The notes: generated by a model not told the origin, from the sequence alone. 64,000 nucleotides of DNA from Tetracentron sinense (GCA_015143295.1 CM026568.1:16684607-16748606), one strand, 5' to 3'. Counted from the stretch's first letter, positions 21,780 through 34,000 are shown. Made by a program: numbers and translations.

Positions 21780-22410
21780 TTTCTCCATGCAATTGCATTA
21801 ACTATTTTCTAGCTCATCTCTTCCATTACCATAAAAAATTCAACAAAAGTGTGATCTTTCCGGTTATAGTGAGTTACACCAATCTCTATTTGCCAATGTT
21901 TCTGCTATGTACAAGCCTTGTGAATGTGCAATATTCTCTCCTGTCAAAACATATACAACATGTTTCGGATATAGAACTAGCTAAACAACAAGAAGTCATT
22001 AGTTATTGCACACGACCAAAATAAAATAATTTGTCATGTAAATTGATCAAATTAAAACTACAAGGCACACAATCAATTACATTTATCAAATGTAAGTCAA
22101 TTCAATTGGAGTAGACTCTCTTCGAATTGTTGGTGCCAAACACCTAAAAGAATAATTATTTCTGCAAAATATGTTAATCCACAAACTTGCACATAAATGA
22201 CTATAGTAATATTTATAGAAAAATATACGTGAATCACCAAGCTAAGAGGTGCTTTATTAAAAGTCTTTCTTGAAGATAGTCGAAGCCTCCCATTGTGCAA
22301 GAGATATGACAGCTCTATCTATGGGATTCAACTTAGCTCAGATTCACTCTGGTCTATCCTACAAGCTTGCACTATTTGATGGAAGACGATGGTACCAAAC
22401 CTCCTTTAGA

Positions 22411-23330
22411 ATGCATAATTACTAATAATTTAAAAAAATATATTTAAATTAATTAGCCCTATAAAATCTAGAAATTTCAATTTCATAAGTTTAAAGAACA
22501 CCCACCAAACCAGAATTTAATTTGATAAACCTATCACAAAATTGACAAAGTCTCCCCTTATACTAATGGTATCCAGGTTGCAAGACTAGTCCATAATGGA
22601 CTGATCCAAGATGACTGTCCAGTCGGAACCTCTCAAAACCAAGTCAAGTTAGACGGGTCCAAAGACCAAACTAATTAGAGACGATACTATAGGACTGTCA
22701 AGTAGAATAACCTTGTAGGTTTGTCAAAGACAGTCCCATTGGTTTCTTCTACAGAGTCGGGATGATTAGTCCTAGCCAAATGCGTCCAGACATAGTCTAG
22801 TCGCAAGCAATTCTGAAGAGAGACTGGTTATTGATATGATTTTTCAACAGCATCAAAAACTGCCAACATCACAATCTCCTCTATGCTCGACCTGAGATGC
22901 GCTTTGCTCTCAATTTCAATTCCACAAAACTTTCAACTTATTTGTGAATTCCCAAGTGTGAGATACGATCTACTCTAACCCATTATATATAGGGTAAGGA
23001 CAAGACCCTCATCTAATGAGCACAACTCCAAAAGTCTCAAAGGTTACACGTTTTTGGTAATAAAAAGTAAAAAATATATTAAATGCATTAAGAGTTTTAA
23101 AACTCAAGAATTCCAAAGGAAAGGGTTTCAAAAGGAAAGATTTTCAAATGAATGGTTACCACCTCACTCCATTGTCTTTGAATTAAAGCCTCCTTGGGCT
23201 ATGTGCCCATAAAGATCCAACTTCCACATGAATCATGAGATGCATCTTAACAATTTTGAAGAACACATCAAAGACAAATAAACAAATTTATATTTCAATA
23301 AAATTGTTTAAAATGAAATCAAAACCAACA
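22411..23330 (-). repeat. Right LTR of the copia-type element
   Basis: Its last 260 bp (23070-23330) match 17498-17738 closely, and it holds a TATATATAGGG box near 22985. The left limit is a guess based on a PBS-like GATGGTACCA. Read on the minus strand it would be the 5' LTR. Confidence 0.5.
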
Positions 23331-24040
23331 GACCTTTTTATGTCGACAAGAAAGGTCATTATTGGGAAGTTTAAGGAGAAGATATGCTTAGAATATTCCT
23401 AAAACAATTAATGAACCAATTGGATACTATGAAGAGACTGTAAAATGCATGAGTGGTATTGTGTAGGCAAACCGGCATTGGACGGAACAATGTCACTCAC
23501 ACTCTCAAAATGGACACCGTGAGATGGAAAGACTATTTGAAGGAATAACATCAATTTATACTTTAAATTGTAAGCTTTTTGTTTTTTATTTTTAAAGTTC
23601 ATAAACTAATGATATTTGTTGCAGGCACAAAGATTGCCAAACCATTCATGACCAAATCTCTACCACGAAGAGATGGCGTTGCTATTTGATGGTATATCAG
23701 TGACAGGAGCCAACAAGAGGGCACCTACACTCGTTTCAAAATTCTGAAGATGATGCTTTCTTACCCATTCTCTGTACAAAGAAGTATAGGTGTTAACATT
23801 CAAATGTTATGTTGTAATATTCATGATTTTTTTTGGGTTAAAATACTTGAATTTATGTATATCATAGATTATGGTATAAAAATTTCAGCAACTCATGTGT
23901 TCATGTGGGAGTGGAATTGAGTACCCAACAAAAATCTATTTTATTAGAACTGACATAAACTGTCCCTACAATAAGATACAATAAGACGATGTTACCAAAC
24001 ATAATGTTACAAAAAAAAATTATCTATTACTATGCGCTGC
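23331..24040. other. Unassigned DNA between two LTR elements
   Basis: No gene is recognised. A few broken frames (for example around 23630-23760 on the plus strand) look like decayed coding DNA, but no family could be assigned. It ends with GCTGC, the target duplication of the next element. Confidence 0.35.
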
Positions 24041-24898
24041 TGTCGACACAAAATTTCGCCGACGAAATAATGGAGGATCAAATAACAATTTATTATTAAA
24101 AATGGTACACTCTCAATAAACCCTCTAATTAACAGTCAGAGTTTCAAAAAAATAAATTTGATGACAAGAACAAGGGGCCAATGGATGTGCTCCTCGCTCT
24201 TGAAAAAGTTGTGTAACTCTCTTCTCATTGGTAAGAACCGGGCTTTAGCTTTAACTTGATCTTCTTTGGAGATTGTAGTAGTTTTATTCTTCTTTCCGTG
24301 CTTAGTGCGTTACCGGCTAGGGAGGTGCTTTTTTCTTTGGAAGACTTGCTTTGAATTTGGATTGATTCCTCTTTGGAGAGCTTTGAGTCTCTTCTTTGAT
24401 CTTTTCTTCTCTTCCCGAATCTTTGTCTCTTCTTTGATTTCTCTCTTGAGGTCTTTTCTTGATTGTCAGTGAATGATCTTTTCTTTTGGCTTGAGAGGCT
24501 TATTTATAGACTCTTGATATGAAGATCTTGTGAGTCCTACCTTTTTTAAAGATTTTAAACTCATAAAGGCTTTGATTTTGGCGGGCCGACCCATGTGGTA
24601 GGTTTATGACTTCTTTATGGATGGACCCAGTTTGGTGGGGGTGTAAGGCCCATTTAACTCTGGCTTTGGATTTGCAGGCTTTCTTCTTCGTGCCTAAAAC
24701 CTGGGCCGTCGAAGACTTATTTGGACTTGATCTTGAATTTTGGGCTTTTTACTTCGTGCTCAAATTCGGGCCACTAGAAGCCCATCTCCTGTCATTGGGC
24801 CAAATTTAATTGTATAGAGCCTTTTTCATGGTCTTATGGATCTTTTTCCAACTTTATAGGCATGTAGGGCCCTTTTTGTAAAGTTAATTGCCCCTTCA
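24041..24898 (-). repeat. Left (3') LTR of the Tat element
   Basis: It matches 43969-44814 through most of its length, including CTTCGTGCCTAAAACC and the CATGTAGGGCCC end. The last about 15 bp near the inner edge differ, so the inner boundary is approximate. Confidence 0.85.
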
Positions 24899-26108
24899 AG
24901 AGTGTGTCGATACTTGGGATGATGTTAGTGCATCTCTTAAACCTACTTTTTCAGTTGGTAGGGAAGCTGCCTTTCTGCTTGGATCTACTTCCTCAATTAG
25001 AACCTGCTCTTTCTTATTGCTGAGGTTCTTTGTATATTGAAAAAAAGTAATTTCCATTGTCGTACTTATCTTCCCCTCGAAATAGAATTTGCCCCAATTT
25101 TAATATAAACAGAATTTTGTGAAGGATACTGTCTTCCGTCCTTTTTAAAGAGACTTTCCGTAAAGAAATTTTCCCGTAGAGAAACTTCTCCTGTAAATTA
25201 TCTCCTTGTTTCTGCCAATCTTTGGAGCAAAGAGATTGAAGAAGGTTTTAAAACCTTTAATTGTATAGATTGTAGCCGAAACCGGGAGGGACATTCTTCG
25301 CAAGACACTTTTTTTGTCAAAGCCAATTTTCCTCTTACCTTTACTAAAGTAACAATGGTTGTCCTTTGAAGCAAATATCAATTATCATCATCATGACATT
25401 GTACTTGTTTAAAGAATAAAGAAAACACAATGAACCAACTTTGTTTTCCTTTTACGAATTTCCTTACCACTTGTCTTTTTTTTTTTTAAATTCACTATAA
25501 CATCACTGTACTCTTTTACAAGAAAATCACTTTGTTTAAACCACTTTCTTGTTCTTCGAATTTGCTTTGTAGTTGATTTTTTTTTTTTCAAAAAGTGGAT
25601 GCAGTATGGCAGTTCTCAACAAGAGAGCCTGTTGTTTTGTAAGTCGTCTTCACCGTTCTTGATAAGGAGCTCTTTCTTCTTTCTTTTTTTTTTATAGGGA
25701 TTTTTTCTTCATTTACCAGGCTCGAGAGTTTAGACTTCAGAGTCTTCAAAACTTTATTCTGAAGATCACTATTTGATATGAAGTCAGATACGAAACGGAA
25801 ACTGCATGCTTGTTTATCACAAGGTAAAGCCAAGTTTTCTCATTAATTTTCAAAAGAAAAGATATTGATTGCATGGCTGTGTTCTTCATTCTTCATCGTT
25901 GATTGCAGTGGCTTAGTGACATCTTCATGACATCTATTTATAGTCAAATCTCGCTTTAACGTTCACAAGAGAGCCGAAAATTTTGTAAGTTGTCTTCACT
26001 GCCTTGATAACACATGTTTTTTTTTCTAGGCTTCCCAGCATTATAGTTTGGTGATCAAAATAAGAGAGAGAAAACATATTTCCAACAAAGAGTTGCTTCC
26101 TAGTCTCT
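24899..26108 (-). other. 3' untranslated region of the Tat element
   Basis: AT-rich, T-run-rich DNA between the 3' LTR and the tandem array. The open frames here (25145-25833, minus) show no domain. Confidence 0.5.
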
Positions 26109-27135
26109 GAGTTCTTCTCCTGTTATGATGACGGTTGCCAGCAAAGTCTGCGTGGCCTAGGGTGCCAGTGACCATGTCCTCTGGTAGCCTTCTGAAGCGC
26201 AGTCCAATACAGGTCAACTTCTAGATTCTGAGTTCTTCTCCCATCACGACGATGGTTTCCAGCAAAGTTTGTGCAGGCCAGGATGCTAGTGGCCATGTCC
26301 CCTGGTAGCCTTCCGAAGCACAGTCTAGTATTGGGTCAACATCCAGATCTCCCAGTCTCTGAGTTCTTCTCTTGTCATGATGACGGTTTCTAGCAAAGTC
26401 TGCGTGGGCCAGGTTGCCAGTGACTATGTCCCTTGGTAGCCTTCCGAAGCGCAATCTAGTATTGGTGCAACATCCAGATCTCCCAGTCTTTGAGTTTTTC
26501 TCCTGTCATGATAACAATTTCCAGCAAAGTCTGCGCGGGCCAGGATGCCAGTGCCCATGTCCTCTGGTATCCTTCCGAAGCACAGTCAAGTACCAGGTCG
26601 ACTTCCAAATCTCCCAGTTTATGAGTTCTTCTCCTGTCACGACAACGGTTGCCAGCATAGTCTACGCGGGCCAGGATGACAGTGGTCATGTCCTCTGGTA
26701 GCCTTCTGAAGTGCAGTCTAGTACCGGGTCAACATCCGGATCTCCCAGTCTCTGAGTTCTTCTCCTGTCACAATGATGGTTTCTAGCAAAGCCAGGATGC
26801 CATTGGCCATGTCCTCTGGTAGCCTTCCGAAGCGCAGTCTAGTACCAGGTCAACGTCCGGATCTCCTAGTCTTTGAGTTCTTCTTCCGTCATGACGACGA
26901 TTTCCAGCAAAGTCTGTGCGAGTTAGGGTGTGCTAATGGTCATGTCCTCTGGTAGGCTTCCGAAGCGCAGTCCAGTACCAAGTCAACCCAATCTCTGAGT
27001 TCTTCTCCTGTCATGACGACAATTACCGGAAAAGTTTGGGTGGGCTAAGATGTCAGTGGCCATGTCCTCTGGTAGCCTTCCTAAGCGCAGTCCAGTACCG
27101 GGTAAGCCCAGTTTCTGAGTTCTTCTCCCGTCATT
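26109..27135. repeat. Tandem array, 120-131 bp unit, about 8.5 copies
   Basis: The motif GAGTTCTTCTC starts a unit at 26109, 26230, 26361, 26492, 26623, 26754, 26875, 26997 and 27117. Each unit also holds GCCATGTCCTCTGGTAGCC and GCGCAGTC. Units are either 120-122 or 131 bp. The shorter ones lack about 10 bp around CATCCAGATCTCCCA. The array sits between the antisense ORF and the 3' LTR of the Tat element. Confidence 0.93.
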
Positions 27136-27311
27136 GACGTCGGACTGCTGTCTCTCTTGTATTAGTAGATCATATTCATTTCTTTAATTTTGGAGACTTT
27201 TGATATGCCATTTGTCTCTTATTCTCTTCTCTATAACTCATAATATTTCACCGATTGCCTTCTTTGTGAGTTATTTTCTAATGATTTTCTCTTTTTCTTT
27301 TTGAGAGAGAG

Positions 27312-29716
27312 ATGTCTCCTTCTGATGATTCTAGAGGTTCTGTCCAGAGGGTTGTTGGTGGACGCCTTCCACGGGAGAGGTGGGTAGCTGATGCCGATGA
27401 TCCCAACCAAAGTGGTACTTTGATCCGCTTTCCAGACACGAGGGTAAAATCTCATTCCCGAGATAATGTGCTAGAAGAGTTATAACTTTCTACATTCGAG
27501 CTGATGACTGGTCCATGGAAGACGCGAGAAATGACATGCGATAAGGGTTTAGATATGTCCATCTGGAGTATCTCTCACTTCATGCTATGGCTCCAAGGGA
27601 TTTGATGGTTTTTGATCGTCAACCTTCATTGTGTCTGGCTGTGCATCATATGGAAGACCTAAATCATCTAAAGCCAGTTTTGGCAAAAAAAATTGTGCAA
27701 CGTTTTACTCGTTGGGGACCAGATTTCACTCTGCGAGGTGACATCCAATACTTGAGTGGTTTATGAGATTGGAGCATTGTTGTATATGATAGGTTACGTA
27801 GTCATGCAGATGCTAGAGCACTTAGTCGGGCAATCCTTGCCGCTAATAAGGAATATAGTCGTCCGAATGGCATGTATCAAGCGCTATGTGAAGTTTGGTG
27901 TCCTAAGACCAACACTTTTGTTATGGGTCACAAAGAAGTAGGGATTTCACTTTAGGAGATGCAACAGATTTCCGGTCTCTCGATTTTGAGAGAGTATTAT
28001 GAGGAAATCATTCCCATGTTTGGTGAGTTGATGGGGTCCAGTGACATCGTTGGATTGCCAAAGTGTTTCCAATACTTGTTCAAAGATTATGCATCCATAG
28101 CCTCCCTGAAGTAGAGTGATAAAATAAAGCATAGCGACTAGCTTGAGTTCTGGTTTCAGAAGGCTTTGCGTATTCCCAATCCTCGATTGACTCAAGATTT
28201 CAAGTTAAGAAAAAAAGTTTCTTGTTTTAGTAAAAACAAGAAAGCACAACCTCAACAAAAGTTACGAAGACCGTTTCCTTGCATGCCAACAATAGTCTCG
28301 AGGAGTCGAAATGATGAAGAGAGTCCGTTTATTAGGCTCAATTTTCCAGCCGACTCAAAAGCGGAGGCCGAGGCTGAGATAGCTGCTTATTTGGCATTAT
28401 AGTTGTGCCAATTTGTTCTCCCTTGTAGTGATGGAGACATGCTTTGCCCTGGTACTTTCAAGGCAGCAGTATTGATGGCTCGAGAAACAACTTCTAGTTT
28501 GGTGCTACCTCTCTTATCATGTCTCTATCGAGGTCTGTCAAACACATATTGGGGCATACATTCCCAGAAAGATGTCAGTGCTTCCTTGGCATATAGTTCT
28601 CTACATTATCTCTTCGCATGGGCGGGACTTCATTTCCCTCGAGGTGTGTTTGGGCATTTAGATATTGAGGCTTCGGCTCCACTTCTGTTGCGTATAGCTG
28701 GTGTTAGTAATGCTTATTACTTTTGGAAGGAAGATGCTAAGGATGTTCGGGACTTAATCCGGGGTATAGATCCTCATGACTTTGATTGGCAGCCTGATGT
28801 CTTTCATCCATCACGTGGTGATGGTCAAGAGAGACTTGATGATGGAATGCATTCTCGGTCTACCCAAGAATTTATAGTTAACTATAGAACTAGGTTTCTA
28901 GTATTTCGGCGAGGGAATTGTTTTGAAGCGAAGATGTATAGCTTGCATCGATTTGCTTGACAAAATGGCTTTCGACAACGAATTTCTGGCACACCTGTTC
29001 CCTTTGTTGGCAGATTAGACGCTGCGCGGCTTTATTGTCTTTGGCTGTCTTTGACCCATGTTGCAAGTATGGCGACCTTCCACATTCCTCGTACCAAACG
29101 AGATATGAGTCGTCAATACGACCAGAGCTATAACATTTGGTGGAAAGAGACCACGGAGTCCTCTCTAGATGCAATTGATATTAAAGTTCTATCGAAGAGT
29201 GAGAATTTTGACTTTGATTATAACCCTCCCGAAGGGATAGATGAGCGAAAAACTCGTCGTTCAGGACCTATTGTTAGTAGACCTCTCAAAAAGCGTAGTC
29301 GTGAGCAAGGACCGCCAGAAGAGTCAATAGAGTTGGTGGAACCAGGCTTGAAGATCCGCTTCAAGATTTCAAAACAGAAGCCAATACAAGTTGTGGAAGA
29401 GAATGGTGATTCTTCTGTTGAAGTTATCCTTTTGGGGACTAAGAGGATGCATACACCTATTCATTGTTCAGATGCTAAAAAGGCGACATCTTGTGAAGTT
29501 CCTAAGGCAGTTGATGCATTGCCCTTTGGAGGTATATCTTCTATATCGTTTGTTATGCCCCCTTTTTTTTTATATGCGCCCTTTTACTTATGTACTTTGT
29601 ATTTGTTTGTAAAATCTCCGCCTATACTTGCTCCCGAGTATTTGAAGATTCTCCATAACGTCTCAGCTTATGTTTCCAACAACATTTTTGATAACTTGAT
29701 GGAGGGACATTTTTGA
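27312..29716 (+). pseudogene. Antisense plant-mobile-domain (PMD) ORF in the Tat element
   Basis: Plus-strand coding-like DNA, opposite to the retrotransposon's genes, starts at an ATG at 27312 (MSPSDDSRGSVQRVVGG). Longer pieces follow at 28166-28402, 28403-28960 and 29051-29716. GHKEVGISL near 27930, YYEEIIPMFGELMG near 28000, and LYRGLSNTYWGIHSQKDVSA fit the plant mobile domain found in MAIN-type proteins and in transposons. The part after about 29200 is charged and low in structure (basic KKRSREQ stretch). Tat elements are known to carry an extra antisense ORF between pol and the 3' LTR, and this fits. It is broken in several places. Confidence 0.65.
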
Positions 29717-29737
29717 TAACTTGTATATGCTCTGAAC

Positions 29738-31160
29738 CTTTTTATAATGCATATGTTAAGGGGGAGCTAACCTCAAATATTTATTAGAATATATATATTG
29801 AGAGGGAGCTCAACCCAAGTCATTCACATTATTATGTTATCATTAAAAATGGGGAAATTGTTAGCCTCAAGGTTACAACTCTAAGTACCCTTAATAGTTT
29901 CGATGATAACACAATAATTGAATGATCTTTATGGTACTAATATTTCCATTTAGAAAGTGTACTTTCAGAGAAAAAGATATTAAGATCATCACTCAAGATA
30001 TGAAGAAGTGAAAAGATCAACCACTCAAGGGAATAAAAGTCAAAAGTCCAAGCATAAGTCATGTCATGGAAAAAGCTTCAAGGACTCAAGCCAAATCATG
30101 AAGACTCATCAAGGATGAAGCTCCATAAATTCAGAAAGAAGATCAACACTCATAGTAATCTAGTGTTATCTTTAAGAGTGTCTACGACCTTGTAAAAGTC
30201 CTCAAGGTATTGGAACTTGATTGCTCAAAGTTACCTAGATAGACCCTCGGAGACTTAGAATAATTTGGATCATTCTAAGGGCCAAAAAATGATTAAAATG
30301 ATAATTTTATGAATGCCCATGGACCATAGAAAAATTCCCATCTCTTTGGTCTCAAAAAGATGAGTTCTCTATGAAATTTCAAAGAACTCGTCGATGAGTG
30401 GCAAAACAGTAAGCTCAGTTTGAGTTCTGTCATCCCACTCATCGACGACTCAGACTCACTCGTCAACGAGTGCTTGCGGGAACTGAGTGTAATGGCTAGT
30501 TTTCAACGGCTAGTTCGCAGTAAATGTTCCTCAATGGCCATATTTGATTGCTCAACTATAAATAGATCATATTTATAAACTAAATACAAGATTCTAACAC
30601 TATTCATTCATACATTGATTATTCAATATCCTCCAACAATCAATACTCTATTTTTCATTGAATACCTAGAATCTCAATTCCTCATTGTTTGAACATTCAA
30701 TTCCAATCATTCTTAAGTGATTATTAGTTCTGATTTCCATTCTTATCTAGCTCAGTAAGGAGCTTTCAATTTCAGATTTCAATATCCACCAACTCTTGGT
30801 AAAAGCTAAAGTCAAGAAGAGAAGAGATTCTTCTTGTATTCAAGAGAGGATTATCTTGAAGTGGTTTTATCCTGAGCCTGTGAAAATGATTATAAAGTCT
30901 TACTCTCTACCCATAAAGAAGAGTGCGATTAGTGGAATCATGGGAAAATCCTTAAAGCGAGAAGCTTAAAGGTGGGGATGTAGGCAAGTTGTTGAACCCC
31001 GATACCATATCCTGTGTGTGGTATTCTTTGTCTCTCTCTCTCTCTATATTTATCTTGTTATTTCTTGTAACATTAGTGATTAAATTTTTAATTCTGCATA
31101 AATCACGTAGTTAATTTTTTAAATTGCCATAAACCCTAATCATCCCCCTTCTAGGGTCCA
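29738..31160 (+). mobile_element. 3' end of a SIRE-like copia element (PPT and LTR)
   Basis: Plus-strand AAGGGGGAGCTAACC and GAGAGGGAGCTC motifs, then a purine-rich AAAAATGGGGAAAT, lead into an LTR starting TGTTAGCCTC at about 29861. The LTR holds CTCATCGACGACTC and CGTCAACGAGTG inverted motifs typical of SIRE LTRs, a TATAAATAGAT box near 30557, a (TC)n tract at 31032, and a CCCCCTTCTAGGG end near 31155. The Tat integrase region breaks off exactly here (31161-31170). No matching target duplication is seen, so this is a broken remnant rather than a clean insertion. Confidence 0.6.
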
Positions 31161-31164
31161 TTAG

Positions 31165-32639
31165 CTGGGCAATAGAGTTTCGGTCCAGACTGATGAGCAC
31201 CATATACACCAGAGTGAGCTTATTCTAAGGCTTCTCCATCCTCATCATTTCCAAGATATCTCATGAAAGCGTCGTTGAAAGAACATCGGTAAAGCTTGTT
31301 GTTGAAGTACAAGAACCGGGGCACACGATGCCGTATTTTAGTCATGTGCTTCGGGTCTTCTGGTAATTTTACAAACTGGAGATAGTCAATGAGGGAATGT
31401 TTCCAGTCTTCAACTTCAACCTCCAATACTTCAATGGCACTTGTTGCTTGTATTTCAATGTCAATGTTTGGTATCACCCATTGTCGGCAAACGGGAACCA
31501 TTATTGCTTCTTCCTCGGGTAAGGTCAATGTTGCAGCGAGGTTGGCCAGAGCGTTGGCTTGTTTGTTCTCATTCCTTGGTACATGTTTGATGGTAACATC
31601 CTCGATCTGGTTCATGAGATGAGTAGCATACATGTGATAGGGGATGAGATCTGACTTATGAACTTCATACTCCATCAAGAGTTGATTTACAACAAGCTTC
31701 GAGTCACCATACACGTCGAGTTGATGAAGTTGCGTACCGTGAACTAGCTCCAACCCAATGATGAGAGATTGGTACTCCACCACATTGTTTAAACATAGTT
31801 CTATAAATGTAAAGGCAAAAGACAAGACTGCATTGTGTGGAGTAATGAAGACAACTCCAGCTCCCGCTGCATTTCTTATAGCGGCACCATCGAAGAACAT
31901 TCTCCAAGCTGGTAAGATCTCAACATAGAATACCTCTTCATAATCTTCGGATAGTTCCCACTTTGCCGGAATTGGGTGATCTGTGAGAAACTCAGCTAGT
32001 GCTTGTCCTTTTACCGCTTTCTGAGGAATGTAGAAAATTTCAAATTCTGGCAAAAGAAGAGCCCATTTAGCGAGTCTCCTCGAGAGAACTGGTCTCGTCA
32101 TGATATACTTGATTGGATCGTCCCAGGAGATGAGTCGAATTGTATGTGACAGCATGTAATGCCACAATTTCTTTGTTCCGAAGATGAGAGCTAGACACAT
32201 CTTTTCGATGGGTGAGTAGTTTAACTCTGCCCCCACTAAAGTTCGACTCAAGTAGTAGAGCGCATTTTCCTTACCATCACTATTTTCTTGTGCGAGCAAT
32301 GCCCCCAATGACTATTCTTGTGCTCTGATGTTGAGGATCAGCGGTTTCTCTAGGATAGGTGCTGCTAAAACCGGTGGTTTGAGACGGTACTCTTTGATAC
32401 TCTTTAGAGCGTTCTTGCAAGCGTCATCCCAATGAAACATTGCATCTTTCTTCATCAACTTGTTAAAGGGGTGACACCGTCCTGCTAGATTTGAGATGAA
32501 CCTCCGGATATAAGCGAGACGAACTTGGAGACCTTTGAGCTCACAGATGTTCTTAGGTTGTGGCATATTCTGGATGGCATTGATCTTGGTTTGGTCAATC
32601 TCAATGCCGCGATGTCGAACAATGAATCCAAGAAACTTG
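31165..32639 (-). pseudogene. Tat pol: RT end, RNase H and archaeal-type RNase H
   Basis: On the minus strand, 32713-32312 encodes the RT thumb/connection (GKFLGFIVRHRGIE, then a Tat-typical IDQTKINAIQNMP). 32308-31220 encodes the gypsy RNase H (ENALYYLSRTLVGAELNYSP) followed by a second RNase H fold (MFFDGAA, GAGVVFITP, VVEYQSLIIGLELV, VYGDSKLVVNQLL, HVPRNENKQANALANLA). The double RNase H is diagnostic for the Tat lineage. The start of integrase (an AHSGVYGAHQSGPKL motif) follows, then the sequence leaves the element. Fossil copy. Confidence 0.88.
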
Positions 32640-32647
32640 CCTAAAGT
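32640..32647. repeat. Left target duplication of the hAT element
   Basis: CCTAAAGT here and CCTGAAGT at 37885-37892 form an 8-bp target duplication with one mismatch, the hallmark length of hAT insertions. They lie within the Tat RT coding sequence. Confidence 0.88.
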
Positions 32648-32664
32648 TAGGGGTATATTCAAAC

Positions 32665-32850
32665 CAAGCTGAGCCGAGCTGGGCCAAGCTTGGGCTCTGC
32701 TTGAAATAATCAAAGCTGGCTTGAGCTTGATTCAAACTCAATTATGTAGGCTCGAGCTCGACTCAAAGGTTAACAATTAAGCTCGAGCTCGGCTCGAGCT
32801 CAAATTGATTCGAGCTCGAGCCAAGCTCAAGCAAGCTCAAACTCGGCTTG
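32665..32850. repeat. Left subterminal motif array of the hAT element
   Basis: More than a dozen overlapping GAGCTCG, GCTCGAG, CAAGCTC and GAGCCGAGC motifs in both orientations. The same motifs recur at the right end, which supports a binding role for the transposase (known for Ac/Ds and relatives). Confidence 0.75.
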
Positions 32851-33228
32851 ATATCTTTTGAATTTTTTTTGATATATTTTGGATTTGATATGAATATTTT
32901 GAGATACCATGCCCGTTATTATCATCTTCACCAGCTTTAATTCACATATTTGGATATTTAGAGTGTTCAAAAGTGTTTTATCAACCCGGGAGAGGGGGAG
33001 GGGAGAGGGAGGGGGAGGGAAGGGATTAGCAATAAGATCATCCCCGTTTACATGACCAAATCATAAGTTAGGCTAGTAAGCCATAGTTTACAACAAATGT
33101 TGCAATTTTAATTTTAGATATAGCAAAAATACACTGGACTGGGAGATCCTTCATTCCAGCTATATAGAGTTCAGCTAATTGGTCCACAATCCATATAAAA
33201 GGGACCATCAATCTGCTTAGTGCTTACA

Positions 33229-33526
33229 AAACCTTGCCGTCCACTCATCAAGATAGCAATCCTAAAGAACATTCCCATTTTGGATCTACATGTTGCATCC
33301 TTTGACAACCTCACAAACCTACATCCCACCAAAATTAAATATATGTTGACATGTATTAAGATTATTAATCCATTTTGAAAATAAATAAACAAAGCTTGTG
33401 TTACCTGTTTGCAAGAAGGAAAAGTAGGATATTCTCATTCTCAAGTTGGAGCATTGAAGTATGATTGCTAGCACAAGTAGAGACCCTAGATGCTGAACTT
33501 GCAAAGAGTTTCACCAAGAATACCCA
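33229..33526 (-). pseudogene. Two exon-like pieces of unknown gene inside the hAT element
   Basis: On the minus strand, a piece at 33526-33405 follows a TTTTTCAG acceptor and encodes WVFLVKLFASSASRVSTCAS, then MLQLENENILLFLLAN. It ends at AG|GTAACA. A second piece, 33318-33229, follows GATGTAG and continues in phase with FVRLSKDATCRSKMGMFFRI and AILMSGRQGF up to GTAAGC. The consistent splice phases and lack of stops suggest exons taken from a host gene. I do not recognise the protein. They lie downstream of the transposase in the same direction. This rests on splice-site reading by eye only. Confidence 0.4.
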
Positions 33527-33549
33527 CTGAAAAAGTATTAAGGATTAAA

Positions 33550-34000
33550 AAATAGTTTCAAAACCCAATGAAATCATCAAATAAAGATTAAAATACATTA
33601 TGTAATACTCAACTATGGCTGCTCCAATTTTACGAAATTATAGTTTCTATAATCAAATTCAGATCAAAGGAACAAAAGTTTACCATGATTGAGCTAAGTT
33701 TATCCTGATTGAGCAATGGTTTGTAGCAACCCAACATGCAAGAACCCATTCCAAATACTAGAACCTTCAAATAGCATCTAGTTAGAACCCTCCAAAACCT
33801 AATGAAACCATCAAATAAATATTGAAATACAAAAAATAATACTCAACTATGGTTCCTCCACTTTTATAAAATTATAGAGGTTCTACAATCAAATTAGAAT
33901 TAAAAAAAAATCATCAAATGAAGATCAGAGAACAAAATCTTACATGGTTTAACAATGGCTACAGTAACCCAACATGAAAGAACCCATTCATTATCAAAAA
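33550..34000. repeat. Imperfect direct duplication of about 230 bp
   Basis: The block with ACTCAACTATGG, CCACTTTTA and AACCCAACATG-AAGAACCCATTC occurs twice (about 33550-33755 and 33790-33995) inside the hAT element. It is non-coding. Confidence 0.65.

Larger units (their letters stand above)
17498..23330 (-). mobile_element. Non-coding copia-type LTR element, split by a Helitron
   Basis: Direct repeats at 17498-17738 and in the segment ending 23330 both end ATCAAAxCCAACA on the plus strand, the start (TGTTGG) of a copia LTR in minus orientation. A polypurine tract (AAGTGGGGG, minus strand) abuts the left copy at 17739-17750. The right copy extends left past a TATATATA box (about 22985-22992), perhaps to 22411. 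A GATGGTACCA near 22387 may be a diverged primer-binding site. The left copy is cut short at the Helitron junction. The internal DNA carries no gag or pol, so this is a LARD-like or deleted fossil, broken and of moderate age. Confidence 0.6.

Noticed and set aside
26109-27135. Possible CRISPR-like repeat array
   Set aside because: Units are 120-131 bp with no unique spacers, lie inside a plant LTR element, and are ordinary tandem repeats.
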